This document shows, piece after piece, positions 6,026 to 12,778 of a DNA stretch of 12,778 bases. This DNA is from an uncultured Alphaproteobacteria bacterium (GTDB lineage: Bacteria > Pseudomonadota > Alphaproteobacteria > Reyranellales > Reyranellaceae): positions 1-12,778 of the forward strand of contig CAIYWM010000860.1 in NCBI GenBank assembly GCA_903929895.1, written 5' to 3'. Position 1 is the first letter of the stretch; each line of letters begins with the position of its first letter. The notes under the pieces are model-generated. The model made no database searches. It was not told the DNA's origin and saw only the letters and a list, made by a program, of their open reading frames with translations. Both the position numbers and the translations under genes were made by a program.

Positions 6026-7795
6026 CTACAACTTCTCCAACTCGTCGATGAAGCCTGAGATCACCTCGAGGCCCTTGTCCCAGAAGGCAGGGTCGGAGGC
6101 GTCGAGGCCGAAGGGCGCCAGCAGCTCCTTGTGCCGCTTCACGCCGCCCGACCGCAGCATGTCGAGATACTTCTCCTGGAACCCGTCGGGCTTGGCCTGG
6201 TAGGCCGCGTAGAGCGAGTTCACCAGGCAGTCGCCGAAGGCATAGGCGTAGACGTAGAACGGCGAGTGGATGAAGTGGCCGATATAGGACCAGTAGTGCC
6301 TGTACTCGTCGTCGAAGGTGAAGGCCGGGCCAAGGCTCTCCTTCTGCACCGCCATCCAGATCTCGCCGATCGCATCCGGCGTCAGCTCGCCCTCGCGGCG
6401 CGCCATGTGGAGGCGCGACTCGAAATCGTAGAACGCGATCTGGCGCACCACGGTGTTCAGCATGTCCTCGACCTTGCCGGCCAGCATCGCCTTGCGCGTC
6501 GCCTTGTCGGGCGCGGTCTTGAGCAGCGACTGGAAGGTCAGCATCTCGCCGAACACCGAGGCGGTCTCGGCCAGCGTCAGCGGCGTGTCGGCCATCAGCG
6601 GGCCCTGCTTGGCCGCCAGCACCTGATGCACGCCATGCCCCAGCTCATGGGCGAGCGTCATCACGTCCCGCACCTTCCCCTGATAGTTCAGCAGCAGGTA
6701 GGGATGCGCCGACGGCACCGTCGGATGGGCAAAGGCGCCGGGCGACTTGCCCGGCCGTGCCGGCGCGTCGATCCAGCCAGTACCGAAGAACTTGCGGCCG
6801 ACATCGGCCAGCTCGGGCGAGAAGGCGTTATAGGCATCGAGCACGATCTTCTCGGCCTCGGGCCAGGGGATCGTGCGGTCGTCATGCTCGGGCAGCGGCG
6901 CGTTGCGATCCCAGTAGGGCATCGTCTCGACGCCGAACCACTTCGCCTTGAGCGTGTAGTAGCGGTGCGAGAGTTTCGGATAGGCCGCCTTCACCGAGGC
7001 CGCGAGCGCGTCGACGACTTCGTCCTCGACCACGTTGGCGAGGTTCCGGAACGATTGCGGGCGGGCGTACTTGCGCCAGCGATCGTCGATCTCCTTGTCC
7101 TTGATCAGCGTGTTGGTGACCAGCGAGAAGACCGCGATATTGTCGCCCTGCACCTTGCCGAACGACTTGGCCGCCTCCTTGCGGATCGCCGCGTCCTTGT
7201 TCGACAGCTTGTCGAGGATCTGCGGCTCGGTCAGCATCTCGTTGCCGAACGGATAGCGCAGCCGCGCGATCGTCTCGTCGAACAGGCGCGACCACGCGCT
7301 GCTGCCGACCACCGACTGGTCGTGCTGGAACTTCTCCAGCTCGTCGGAGAGCTGGTGCGGCCGGAACAGGCGCGCGTCGCGCAGCCACGGCCCGTACTTG
7401 GCGAGTTCCGGCGCCTTCAGCTTCTCGGCGAGATCGGCATCCTCGATCTTGTTGATCTCGAGCCGGAAGAACAGGAGCTTCGAGCCGATATCGTTCAGCT
7501 TCTCGGAGATGTCCTGCGCGAAGCGGCTACGTTCCGGGTCGGACAGGTCCTGGGCGGAATAGAGCTGGGCGTAGGAGCCGATCCTGCCCAGCAGGTCGCT
7601 CATCGCTTCGAGACGGACGATCGCGCCGCCCAGCGCCTTGCCGTCGAGGCCGACGATCCTGCCCTCATAGTCCTTGGCGAAGGCCTCCGCCTCCACGGCG
7701 GCGCGCTTCAGGTCGGCGTCGAGGTCCGTCCCGCCCGGGCTCGAATAGAGGTCGGCCAAATTCCAGGTCGGCAGATCGCCCAGCACAACGTTCAT
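6026..7795 (-). CDS. pepF: M3-family oligoendopeptidase F
   Basis: This is a 589-residue zinc metallopeptidase of family M3 (oligoendopeptidase F clade), close to the usual length of about 600. The active site is HELGH at 383-387 (H383, E384, H387), with the third zinc ligand E410 in LAETASVFGE, 23 residues on. The family block HPTVPSAHPYLLLNYQG before it, and YAYAFGDCLVNSLY near the C-terminus, are as expected. It has no signal peptide, so it should act in the cytosol, cutting short oligopeptides in peptide turnover. Start: a TTG at 7801 would add two residues, but the ATG at 7795 has AGGGAG placed 7 nt upstream and gives a normal N-terminus (MNVVLGDLPTWNL). The gene stands alone: a repeat-bearing gap lies upstream and 185 bp separate it from the Lon-N gene downstream. 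Confidence 0.95.
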   Translation of the reverse strand: MNVVLGDLPTWNLADLYSSPGGTDLDADLKRAAVEAEAFAKDYEGRIVGLDGKALGGAIVRLEAMSDLLGRIGSYAQLYSAQDLSDPERSRFAQDISEKLNDIGSKLLFFRLEINKIEDADLAEKLKAPELAKYGPWLRDARLFRPHQLSDELEKFQHDQSVVGSSAWSRLFDETIARLRYPFGNEMLTEPQILDKLSNKDAAIRKEAAKSFGKVQGDNIAVFSLVTNTLIKDKEIDDRWRKYARPQSFRNLANVVEDEVVDALAASVKAAYPKLSHRYYTLKAKWFGVETMPYWDRNAPLPEHDDRTIPWPEAEKIVLDAYNAFSPELADVGRKFFGTGWIDAPARPGKSPGAFAHPTVPSAHPYLLLNYQGKVRDVMTLAHELGHGVHQVLAAKQGPLMADTPLTLAETASVFGEMLTFQSLLKTAPDKATRKAMLAGKVEDMLNTVVRQIAFYDFESRLHMARREGELTPDAIGEIWMAVQKESLGPAFTFDDEYRHYWSYIGHFIHSPFYVYAYAFGDCLVNSLYAAYQAKPDGFQEKYLDMLRSGGVKRHKELLAPFGLDASDPAFWDKGLEVISGFIDELEKL

Positions 7796-7802
7796 CCACA
7801 AA

Positions 7803-7808
7803 CTCCCT
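7803..7808 (-). promoter_or_regulatory. Ribosome binding site of pepF
   Basis: On the minus strand AGGGAG lies 7 nt before the ATG at 7795. It decides that start over the in-frame TTG at 7801, which would lie only 1 nt from the same site. Confidence 0.7.
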
Positions 7809-7812
7809 GCGT

Positions 7813-7830
7813 CGCCCCTGATATGGGGCG
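7813..7830. promoter_or_regulatory. GC-rich dyad directly upstream of the pepF ribosome site
   Basis: CGCCCC (7813-7818) and GGGGCG (7825-7830) surround a 6-nt AT-rich centre, 4 nt upstream of the Shine-Dalgarno of pepF. As DNA it could be an operator; as RNA, a small leader hairpin next to the ribosome site. Only the symmetry supports it. Confidence 0.25.
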
Positions 7831-7845
7831 CGACCTGCTACGTGG

Positions 7846-7950
7846 CTAGAGGGCCTGCCGGATCGCGGCCACCCGATCAATTGCGCTACCGGTTCGACGG
7901 GCACCGGCTCGGAACCCATGCTCACGGTAGAAGCGCTCGTGAACCGTGAC
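7846..7950 (-). pseudogene. Possible gene remnant truncated at repeat copy 2
   Basis: On the minus strand a 34-codon open stretch reads HERFYREHGFRA near its start and AIDRVAAIRQAL at its end, then TAG. It has no start codon. The in-frame TGA just upstream (7951-7953) is formed at the edge of the palindromic element, exactly where a longer frame would have been cut. FYREHGFR resembles the C-terminal motif of GNAT acetyltransferases. The order FYREHGFRA ... IDRVAA also resembles the first helices of TetR-family regulators, but with about eight extra residues between. Either way it would be a dead fragment. It may instead be chance coding-like sequence in high-GC DNA. Confidence 0.25.
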
Positions 7951-7952
7951 TC

Positions 7953-8050
7953 AAAGGTCCCTCACTGCGTTCGGGATGACAGCGTTTTTGCAGTGACTCA
8001 CTGCGCCAACCCCAACAAAATTGTCATCCCGAACGCAGTGAGGGACCTTT
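7953..8050. repeat. Palindromic repeat element, copy 2 (29-bp perfect arms)
   Basis: The arms 7953-7981 and 8022-8050 are exact reverse complements. Their outer 28 bases, and the inner A/T pair, are identical to copy 1 (2560-2658). The 40-nt loop has diverged but still aligns with that of copy 1, especially its right half (CAC-GCGC-AA-CAA-AAAAT pattern). The loop itself contains a 7-bp hairpin, GCAGTGA / TCACTGC (7990-7996 with 7998-8004). Identity between copies continues only 1 base to the left and about 3 bases to the right, then fades, so the unit is roughly 100-104 bp. This copy lies between the UDP-GlcA epimerase gene and pepF, both on the minus strand, 32 bp after the epimerase stop. 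Confidence 0.9.
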
Positions 8051-8082
8051 CGCGTCGTTCGAAACCCGAACGGCTGCAGCCC

Positions 8083-9057
8083 TCAGAGCCGGTTGTATTC
8101 CTTGAACCAGTCGACGAAGAGCGGGATGCCCTGCTCGACGGTGACCTTGGGGGTCCAGCCGAAGTCGCGGGTCGTGGCGTCGATGTCGGCGGCGGTTTCC
8201 GGCATGTCGCCGGGCTCGCCGGGCTTGAGCTCGATCACAGCCTTCCGGCCCAGCGCCTTCTCGAACAGCGCGATGACGTCGAGGATCTCCTCGCTGCGAG
8301 AGCCGCCGAGATTGTACAGCCGGTGCCCGGCGGTCGCGGGCGGCTGGTCGAGCACCGCCAGGGTGCCGGCCACGATGTCGTCGACGTAGGTGAAGTCGCG
8401 CTTCAGCTTGCCGTGGTGATAGATCGGGATCGTGCGGCCCTCGTGGATCGCCCGGGCGAAGATATACGGCGACATGTCGGGCCGCCCCCACGGCCCGTAG
8501 ACCGTGAAGTAGCGCAGGCCGGTCGCCTTGAGCCCGTACTGGTGCACGTAGGTCTCGGTCATCAGCTCGCCGGAGCGCTTGGTCGCGGCATAGAGCGAGA
8601 CCGGATGGTCGACCCGGTCCCCGACCGCGAACGGGATCTTGTCGTTGCCGCCATAGACCGACGACGACGAGGCATAGACGAGGTGCCGGAGCTGCGGCCC
8701 GAGCCGGCGCGCCAGCTCCAGCAGGACCAGATGCCCCATCACGTTGGTCTGCACGTAGATATAGGGGTCGAGCTTGGAGTGGCGGATGCCCGGCTGGGCC
8801 GCCAGGTGGACGATCCGGTCGAGATCGCCCTGGCGGTCGGCCAGCCCCATCATCGTCTCGCGGTCCGAGATATCGCCCTCGACGAAGGTGAATCCGGCCG
8901 TCTCGCGCAGCGGCTTCAGCCGGGCGAACTTCAGGACCGGGTCGTAGTAGTCGCTGAAATTGTCGATCCCGACGACCGATTCGCCTCGCGCGAGCAAGGC
9001 TCGGGCGACGTGGGAGCCGACGAAACCGGCGACACCTGTGACGAGGACTGAAGTCAT
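8083..9057 (-). CDS. UDP-glucuronate 4-epimerase-like NAD-dependent epimerase
   Basis: This 324-residue extended SDR has GVAGFVG (8-14) for NAD binding, D32 after strand 2, the SSSSVYG segment (130-136) and the catalytic YAATK (Y156, K160). Several blocks are typical of UDP-glucuronate 4-epimerases: NFSDYYDPVLKFARL (33-47), VDHPVSLYAATK (149-160) and RYFTVYGPWGRPDM (182-195), followed by KRDFTYVDDIV (219-229). These enzymes interconvert UDP-glucuronate and UDP-galacturonate in the cytosol for capsule or lipopolysaccharide sugars. Length fits the family (about 320-340). The ATG at 9057 starts right at the Rossmann strand but has no clear Shine-Dalgarno. No other polysaccharide genes are present, so it stands alone, divergent from the indolepyruvate oxidoreductase gene across 173 bp. 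UDP-glucose or UDP-xylose epimerase activity is the main alternative. Confidence 0.88.
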   Translation of the reverse strand: MTSVLVTGVAGFVGSHVARALLARGESVVGIDNFSDYYDPVLKFARLKPLRETAGFTFVEGDISDRETMMGLADRQGDLDRIVHLAAQPGIRHSKLDPYIYVQTNVMGHLVLLELARRLGPQLRHLVYASSSSVYGGNDKIPFAVGDRVDHPVSLYAATKRSGELMTETYVHQYGLKATGLRYFTVYGPWGRPDMSPYIFARAIHEGRTIPIYHHGKLKRDFTYVDDIVAGTLAVLDQPPATAGHRLYNLGGSRSEEILDVIALFEKALGRKAVIELKPGEPGDMPETAADIDATTRDFGWTPKVTVEQGIPLFVDWFKEYNRL

Positions 9058-9149
9058 GGCGGCGGACGCTTACAACATTTCATTCGAAGGTGACACCGTG
9101 AAACGCCGATGGGGTGCCGGCCGGCCGGGCTGACGTAAACCGTCGTTTT

Positions 9150-9205
9150 TCGGGCACGGTCGCCTTCCGCATTGCCCGACGCGTGCAAACGTCGCTACCG
9201 TGCCC
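9150..9205. promoter_or_regulatory. 9-bp inverted repeat upstream of the indolepyruvate oxidoreductase gene
   Basis: GGGCACGGT (9150-9158) and ACCGTGCCC (9197-9205) are exact reverse complements, 38 bp apart, in the 173-bp divergent gap. The inner arm ends 25 bp before the ATG at 9231. The spacing could suit two half-sites of a looping regulator or a leader stem. No convincing -35/-10 pair is seen; TTGCCC at 9170-9175 is the best -35 candidate but its -10 partner is poor. Confidence 0.3.
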
Positions 9206-9218
9206 ATATTGAAATGTC

Positions 9219-9225
9219 AGGGAGG
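9219..9225 (+). promoter_or_regulatory. Ribosome binding site of the indolepyruvate oxidoreductase gene
   Basis: AGGGAGG lies 5 nt before the ATG at 9231. It is a near-perfect Shine-Dalgarno, the strongest in the window, and fixes the start of the large oxidoreductase. Confidence 0.8.
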
Positions 9226-9230
9226 TTGCC

Positions 9231-12200
9231 ATGCCACTCGCGGTGACCCTGGACGACAAGTACATCCTCGAACGCGGACGCGTTTACCTGACCGGGACGC
9301 AGGCGCTGGTGCGCCTCCCGATGATGCAGCGCCAGCGCGACCTCGCGGCCGGCCTGAACACCGGCGGCTACATTTCCGGCTATCGCGGCTCGCCGCTGGG
9401 CGGCTTCGACCAGGCCCTGTGGCAGGCCAAGAAGTTCATCAAGAAGAGCCATATCGAGTTCCAGCCCGGGACCAACGAGGACCTGGCCGCCACCGCCCTG
9501 TGGGGCACCCAGCAGATCCATCTCTACCCCGGCGCACGTTACGACGGCGTGTTCGGCATGTGGTACGGCAAGGGCCCCGGCGTGGATCGCTCGGGCGACG
9601 TCTTCAAGCACGCCAACTACGCCGGCACGTCGAAGCACGGCGGCATCGTGGCCCTCGCGGGCGACGACCACATGGCGAAATCCTCGACCGTCGCCCACCA
9701 GAGCGAGCCCGCCTTCATGTCGGCCGGCATGCCGGTCATCCACCCCGCCGGCGTCCAGGAATATCTCGACTGGGGCCTGCACGCCTTCGCGATGTCGCGC
9801 TATTCGGGCCTGTGGGTGGCCTTCAAGGTCCTGAGCGAGACGGTCGACAGCTCGGCCTCGGTCTACATCGACCCGCACCGGGTCGAGATCCACACCCCCA
9901 CCGATTTCGTGCTGCCGCCCGACGGCGTGCACATCCGCTGGCCCGACGACTGGCTGGGCCAGGAGCGCCGCGTCGTCACCATCAAGCAGCCCGCCGCGCT
10001 GGCCTACTGGCGCGCCAACAAGCTCGACCGGCTGATGCTGGGCCGGCCCGACGCCCGCTTCGGCATCGTCACCGTCGGCAAATCCTATCTCGACGTGCGC
10101 CAGGCGCTGGACGAGCTGGGCGTCGGCGACGACGAGGCCGAGCGCCTGGGCCTCGCCATCTACAAGGTCGGCATGGTCTGGCCGCTGGAGACCGAGGGCG
10201 CCACGGCCTTCGCCGCCGGCAAGCGTGAGATCCTCGTCATCGAGGAGAAGCGCAACCTGATCGAACAGCAGCTCAAGGAGGCGCTGTTCAACGCCCCGGC
10301 GGACCGTCGCCCCGTCGTGGTCGGCAAGACCGACGAGCGCGGCCAGATGCTGCTCAAGACCGACGGCGAGCTCACGCCCTACGAGATCGCCTCGGCCATC
10401 GTCGCCCGCTTCGGCCTCGATTCCTTCAGCAGCCGCACCAGGGAGCGCTTCGAGGCGCTGAAGCGCCGTGCCGGCCGCCAGGTCCGCAACGAGGCCGGCC
10501 TCGCCCGCGTCCCCTATTTCTGCTCCGGCTGCCCGCACAACAGCTCGACCAAGGTGCCCGACGGTTCGATGGCGATGGCCGGCATCGGCTGCCACACGCT
10601 CGCCATCGGCATGGAGCGCAACACCAAGACCTTCACCCACATGGGCGCCGAGGGCGCGCCGTGGGTCGGCGCCAGCCACTTCACCGACATGCCGCACGTC
10701 TTCCAGAACCTGGGCGACGGCACCTACTTCCATTCGGGCTATCTCGCGATCCGTCACGCGGTCGCGACCAACACCACCATCACCTACAAGATCCTCTACA
10801 ACGACGCGGTCGCCATGACCGGCGGCCAGCCGCACGACGGCAACGTCCATCCCTGGACGATCAGCCAGCAGGTCCATGCCGAGGGCGTGGGCCGCATCGC
10901 ACTGGTCAGCGACGAGCCGGACAAATACCCGGTCGGCACGCCCTGGGCGCCGGGCGTCACCTTCCATCACCGCGACCAGCTCGACGAGGTCCAGCGCGAA
11001 CTGCGCGAGGTCAAGGGCGTCTCGGTCCTGATCTACGACCAGACCTGCGCCGCCGAGAAGCGCCGCCGCCGCAAGCGCGGCACCTTCCCCGATCCCAACA
11101 AGCGCCTCTTCATCAACGAAGCCGTCTGCGAAGGCTGCGGCGACTGCTCGGTGAAGTCGAACTGCCTCTCGGTCGTGCCGGTCGAGACCGAGTTCGGCCG
11201 CAAGCGCGCCATCGACCAGTCCTCCTGCAACAAGGACTTCTCCTGCCAGAACGGCTTCTGCCCCTCCTTCGTGAGTGTCGAGGGCGGCACGCTGAAGAAG
11301 GGCAAGGCGGTGACCGCGAAGAAGACCGAAGGCGCCGCCGCGCCTGAACCGGAGATGCCGGCCGCGCCGACGCTGCCGTCGGTCGCGGACAAGCCCTACG
11401 GCGTCCTCATCACCGGCATCGGCGGCACCGGCGTCGTCACCATCGGCGCCATCATGGGCATGGCCGCCCATATCGAGGGCAAGGGCGCGACCGTGCTCGA
11501 CCAGCTCGGCATGGCGCAGAAGGGCGGCGCGGTGATCAGCCATGTCCGCATCGGCGCCACCCCCGAGGCGCTGCACGCCGTGCGCCTGGCCGCCGGCGGC
11601 GCCAACGTGCTGCTGGGCTGCGACCTGGTCGTCAGCGCCAGCCCCAATGCGCTGGCGGCCCTGGAGCCCGGCGTCTCGCACGCCGTCGTCAACACGCACG
11701 AGACCATCACCGGTGAGTTCACGCGCCATCCCGACCTCGCCTTCCCGACCAACACGCTGAAGCTCTCGGTCGAGGCCGCGGCCGGCGCCGACGGCGTCGA
11801 TTTCCTCGACGCCACCGGCATCGCCACCGCGCTGATGGGCGATTCGATCGCCACCAACATGTTCGTGCTGGGCTATGCCTACCAGAAGGGCCTGATCCCG
11901 CTCGCCCACGAAACCATCGAGCGCGCCATCGAGCTGAACGGCGCCGCCGTGCCGATGAACCTGGCCGCCTTCCGCTGGGGCCGCCGCGCCGCCGCCGACC
12001 GCGCCGCGGTCGAGAAGCTGGTGGCGCCCAAGGCCACCAAGGACAATGTCGTCGCTTTCACGCGCACGCAGCCGAAGACGCTCGACGAGATCGTGGCCTC
12101 GCGCACCAGGCACCTGACCGGTTTCCAGAACGCGGCCCTCGCCCAGCGCTACAAGGCGCTGGTCGACAAGGTCCGCGCCGCCGAAACCAGGATCGGCCAG

Positions 12201-12731
12201 ACGGGCCTCGCCGAAGCCGTCGCGCTCTATTACTCGAAGCTGCTGTCCTACAAGGACGAGTACGAGGTCGCGCGCCTCTACAGCGAGACCGCCTTCCAGG
12301 CCGGCCTGAGCCGGCAGTTCGACGGCGACTACAAACTGAAGTTCCACCTCGCCCCGCCGCTCTTCTCCAGCCGCGACCCGCAGACCGGCCAGCTCATCAA
12401 GCAGGAGTTCGGCGCCTGGATGCTGCCCGCCTTCCGGATGCTGGCGAAGCTCAAGGGCCTGCGCGGCACCAGGTTCGACGTCTTCGGCTACACCGAGGAA
12501 CGCAAGACCGAGCGCAAGCTGATCGCCGACTACGAGGCGCTGATCAGCGAGCTTTTGGCGACTCTCTCAGCGCAGAACCACGCCCTCGCGATCAAGCTCG
12601 CCTCCATCCCCGACGACATCCGCGGCTACGGCCACGTGAAGCACGCGCACCTGGAGAAGGCCAAGAAGAAGGAAGCCGACCTGCTCCACCAGTGGCGCAA
12701 CCCGGAGGCGATGAAGGCGGCGGCGGAGTAA
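9231..12731 (+). CDS. Fused indolepyruvate ferredoxin oxidoreductase (IorA-IorB type)
   Basis: This 1166-residue single-chain 2-oxoacid oxidoreductase oxidatively decarboxylates aryl-pyruvates (indolepyruvate, phenylpyruvate) to aryl-CoA in aromatic amino acid breakdown. Order: Pyr-type ThDP domain (about 20-230, with GYRGSPLGG at 50-58 and the likely activating E83 in TNEDLAATA); PP-type ThDP domain starting at the cysteine pair C431/C434 (CSGCPHN), with GDGTY from G495 and N524 closing the Mg motif; an Fe-S segment with C633, C636, C639, C645, C666, C672 and C677; a Lys/Ala/Pro linker (about 684-720); the gamma domain opening with TGIGGTG (728-734) and DQLGMAQKGG; then a C-terminal DUF6537-like helical region (about 940-1150). 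In archaea and anaerobes alpha and beta are separate genes; the fused form is usual in proteobacteria. No ferredoxin or transaminase gene adjoins, so the electron acceptor is not shown. It is monocistronic within this window. Family is certain, substrate inferred. Confidence 0.95.
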   Translation: MPLAVTLDDKYILERGRVYLTGTQALVRLPMMQRQRDLAAGLNTGGYISGYRGSPLGGFDQALWQAKKFIKKSHIEFQPGTNEDLAATALWGTQQIHLYPGARYDGVFGMWYGKGPGVDRSGDVFKHANYAGTSKHGGIVALAGDDHMAKSSTVAHQSEPAFMSAGMPVIHPAGVQEYLDWGLHAFAMSRYSGLWVAFKVLSETVDSSASVYIDPHRVEIHTPTDFVLPPDGVHIRWPDDWLGQERRVVTIKQPAALAYWRANKLDRLMLGRPDARFGIVTVGKSYLDVRQALDELGVGDDEAERLGLAIYKVGMVWPLETEGATAFAAGKREILVIEEKRNLIEQQLKEALFNAPADRRPVVVGKTDERGQMLLKTDGELTPYEIASAIVARFGLDSFSSRTRERFEALKRRAGRQVRNEAGLARVPYFCSGCPHNSSTKVPDGSMAMAGIGCHTLAIGMERNTKTFTHMGAEGAPWVGASHFTDMPHVFQNLGDGTYFHSGYLAIRHAVATNTTITYKILYNDAVAMTGGQPHDGNVHPWTISQQVHAEGVGRIALVSDEPDKYPVGTPWAPGVTFHHRDQLDEVQRELREVKGVSVLIYDQTCAAEKRRRRKRGTFPDPNKRLFINEAVCEGCGDCSVKSNCLSVVPVETEFGRKRAIDQSSCNKDFSCQNGFCPSFVSVEGGTLKKGKAVTAKKTEGAAAPEPEMPAAPTLPSVADKPYGVLITGIGGTGVVTIGAIMGMAAHIEGKGATVLDQLGMAQKGGAVISHVRIGATPEALHAVRLAAGGANVLLGCDLVVSASPNALAALEPGVSHAVVNTHETITGEFTRHPDLAFPTNTLKLSVEAAAGADGVDFLDATGIATALMGDSIATNMFVLGYAYQKGLIPLAHETIERAIELNGAAVPMNLAAFRWGRRAAADRAAVEKLVAPKATKDNVVAFTRTQPKTLDEIVASRTRHLTGFQNAALAQRYKALVDKVRAAETRIGQTGLAEAVALYYSKLLSYKDEYEVARLYSETAFQAGLSRQFDGDYKLKFHLAPPLFSSRDPQTGQLIKQEFGAWMLPAFRMLAKLKGLRGTRFDVFGYTEERKTERKLIADYEALISELLATLSAQNHALAIKLASIPDDIRGYGHVKHAHLEKAKKKEADLLHQWRNPEAMKAAAE

Positions 12732-12778
12732 CTGTATGGCACCTAGATAAGTCGTCTGAACAAGGCATTTAACAGAAG
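12732..12778. other. Short downstream region without recognisable features
   Basis: There are 47 bp after the TAA of the oxidoreductase. I see no hairpin, T-run, start site or RNA gene. The window ends before the next gene. Confidence 0.6.

Noticed and set aside
6131..7849. Plus-strand frame of 572 codons opposite pepF
   Set aside because: Same phase-matched antisense effect. The product is Arg/Leu/Val/His-rich without motifs, whereas the minus strand encodes a complete M3 peptidase with its zinc site.
2559..8053. The two repeat copies as a CRISPR array or composite transposon ends
   Set aside because: There are only two copies 5.4 kb apart, with no regular spacers and no cas genes; between them lie ordinary housekeeping genes with no transposase and no visible target duplication.
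8024..8491. Minus-strand frame ending in KGPSLRSG, also seen as the end of a frame at 2632-2886
   Set aside because: The shared tail looks like a conserved peptide but is only the repeat arm read in the same frame. The upstream part overlaps the epimerase gene out of frame.
9195..12347. Antisense frame of 1050 codons on the minus strand opposite the indolepyruvate oxidoreductase
   Set aside because: Its codon boundaries coincide exactly with those of the sense gene, so it stays open simply because that gene uses no TTA, CTA or TCA codons here. The product is low-complexity, rich in Gly, Ala, Asp, Val, Arg and His, and no family is recognisable, while the sense protein is unmistakable.

Overview
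The window is high-GC bacterial chromosome with eight complete protein genes and no plasmid, phage or transposase genes. The gene families point to an alphaproteobacterium: an Ala-rich MKAAQ-type ABC1/UbiB kinase, a fused indolepyruvate oxidoreductase, and a 'glyoxalase-related' module joined to a Lon N-domain. I would guess the Rhodospirillales/Reyranella/Bradyrhizobium neighbourhood, but the sequence does not fix the genus. Codon bias is very strong: several genes contain long stretches without TTA, CTA or TCA codons, so long open frames appear on their antisense strands. I treat all of these as shadows.

Layout. Positions 1-141 hold no gene but a 78-nt stem / large bubble / hairpin structure of unknown identity. 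A SanA/DUF218 membrane-anchored envelope protein (142-798, minus) is divergent, across 45 bp, from an acetolactate-synthase-like ThDP enzyme of unknown substrate (844-2469, plus). A 244-bp convergent gap (2470-2713) holds the first copy of a roughly 100-bp inverted-repeat element. Then come three minus-strand genes, transcribed from high to low coordinates: a Lon N-domain protein (5052-5840), an ABC1/UbiB-family kinase (3625-4977), and an NAD-dependent epimerase-like SDR (2714-3628) whose GTG start overlaps the kinase stop as GTGA. Next are an M3-family oligoendopeptidase F (6026-7795, minus), a gap with the second repeat copy and a possible gene remnant (7796-8082), and a UDP-glucuronate 4-epimerase-like gene (8083-9057, minus). 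This last gene is divergent from a large fused indolepyruvate ferredoxin oxidoreductase (9231-12731, plus).

How the genes relate. The kinase and SDR are almost certainly co-translated, and the Lon-N gene may lead the same transcript. The other genes look like independent units: envelope maintenance (SanA), peptide turnover (PepF), surface polysaccharide precursor supply (UDP-GlcA epimerase) and aryl-pyruvate oxidation to aryl-CoA (IOR). Together they do not form one recognisable pathway. I see no convincing new defence or biosynthetic system. The items most worth a second look are the two-copy palindromic element, the orphan Lon-N fusion, the coupled kinase/SDR pair and the structured element at the left edge.
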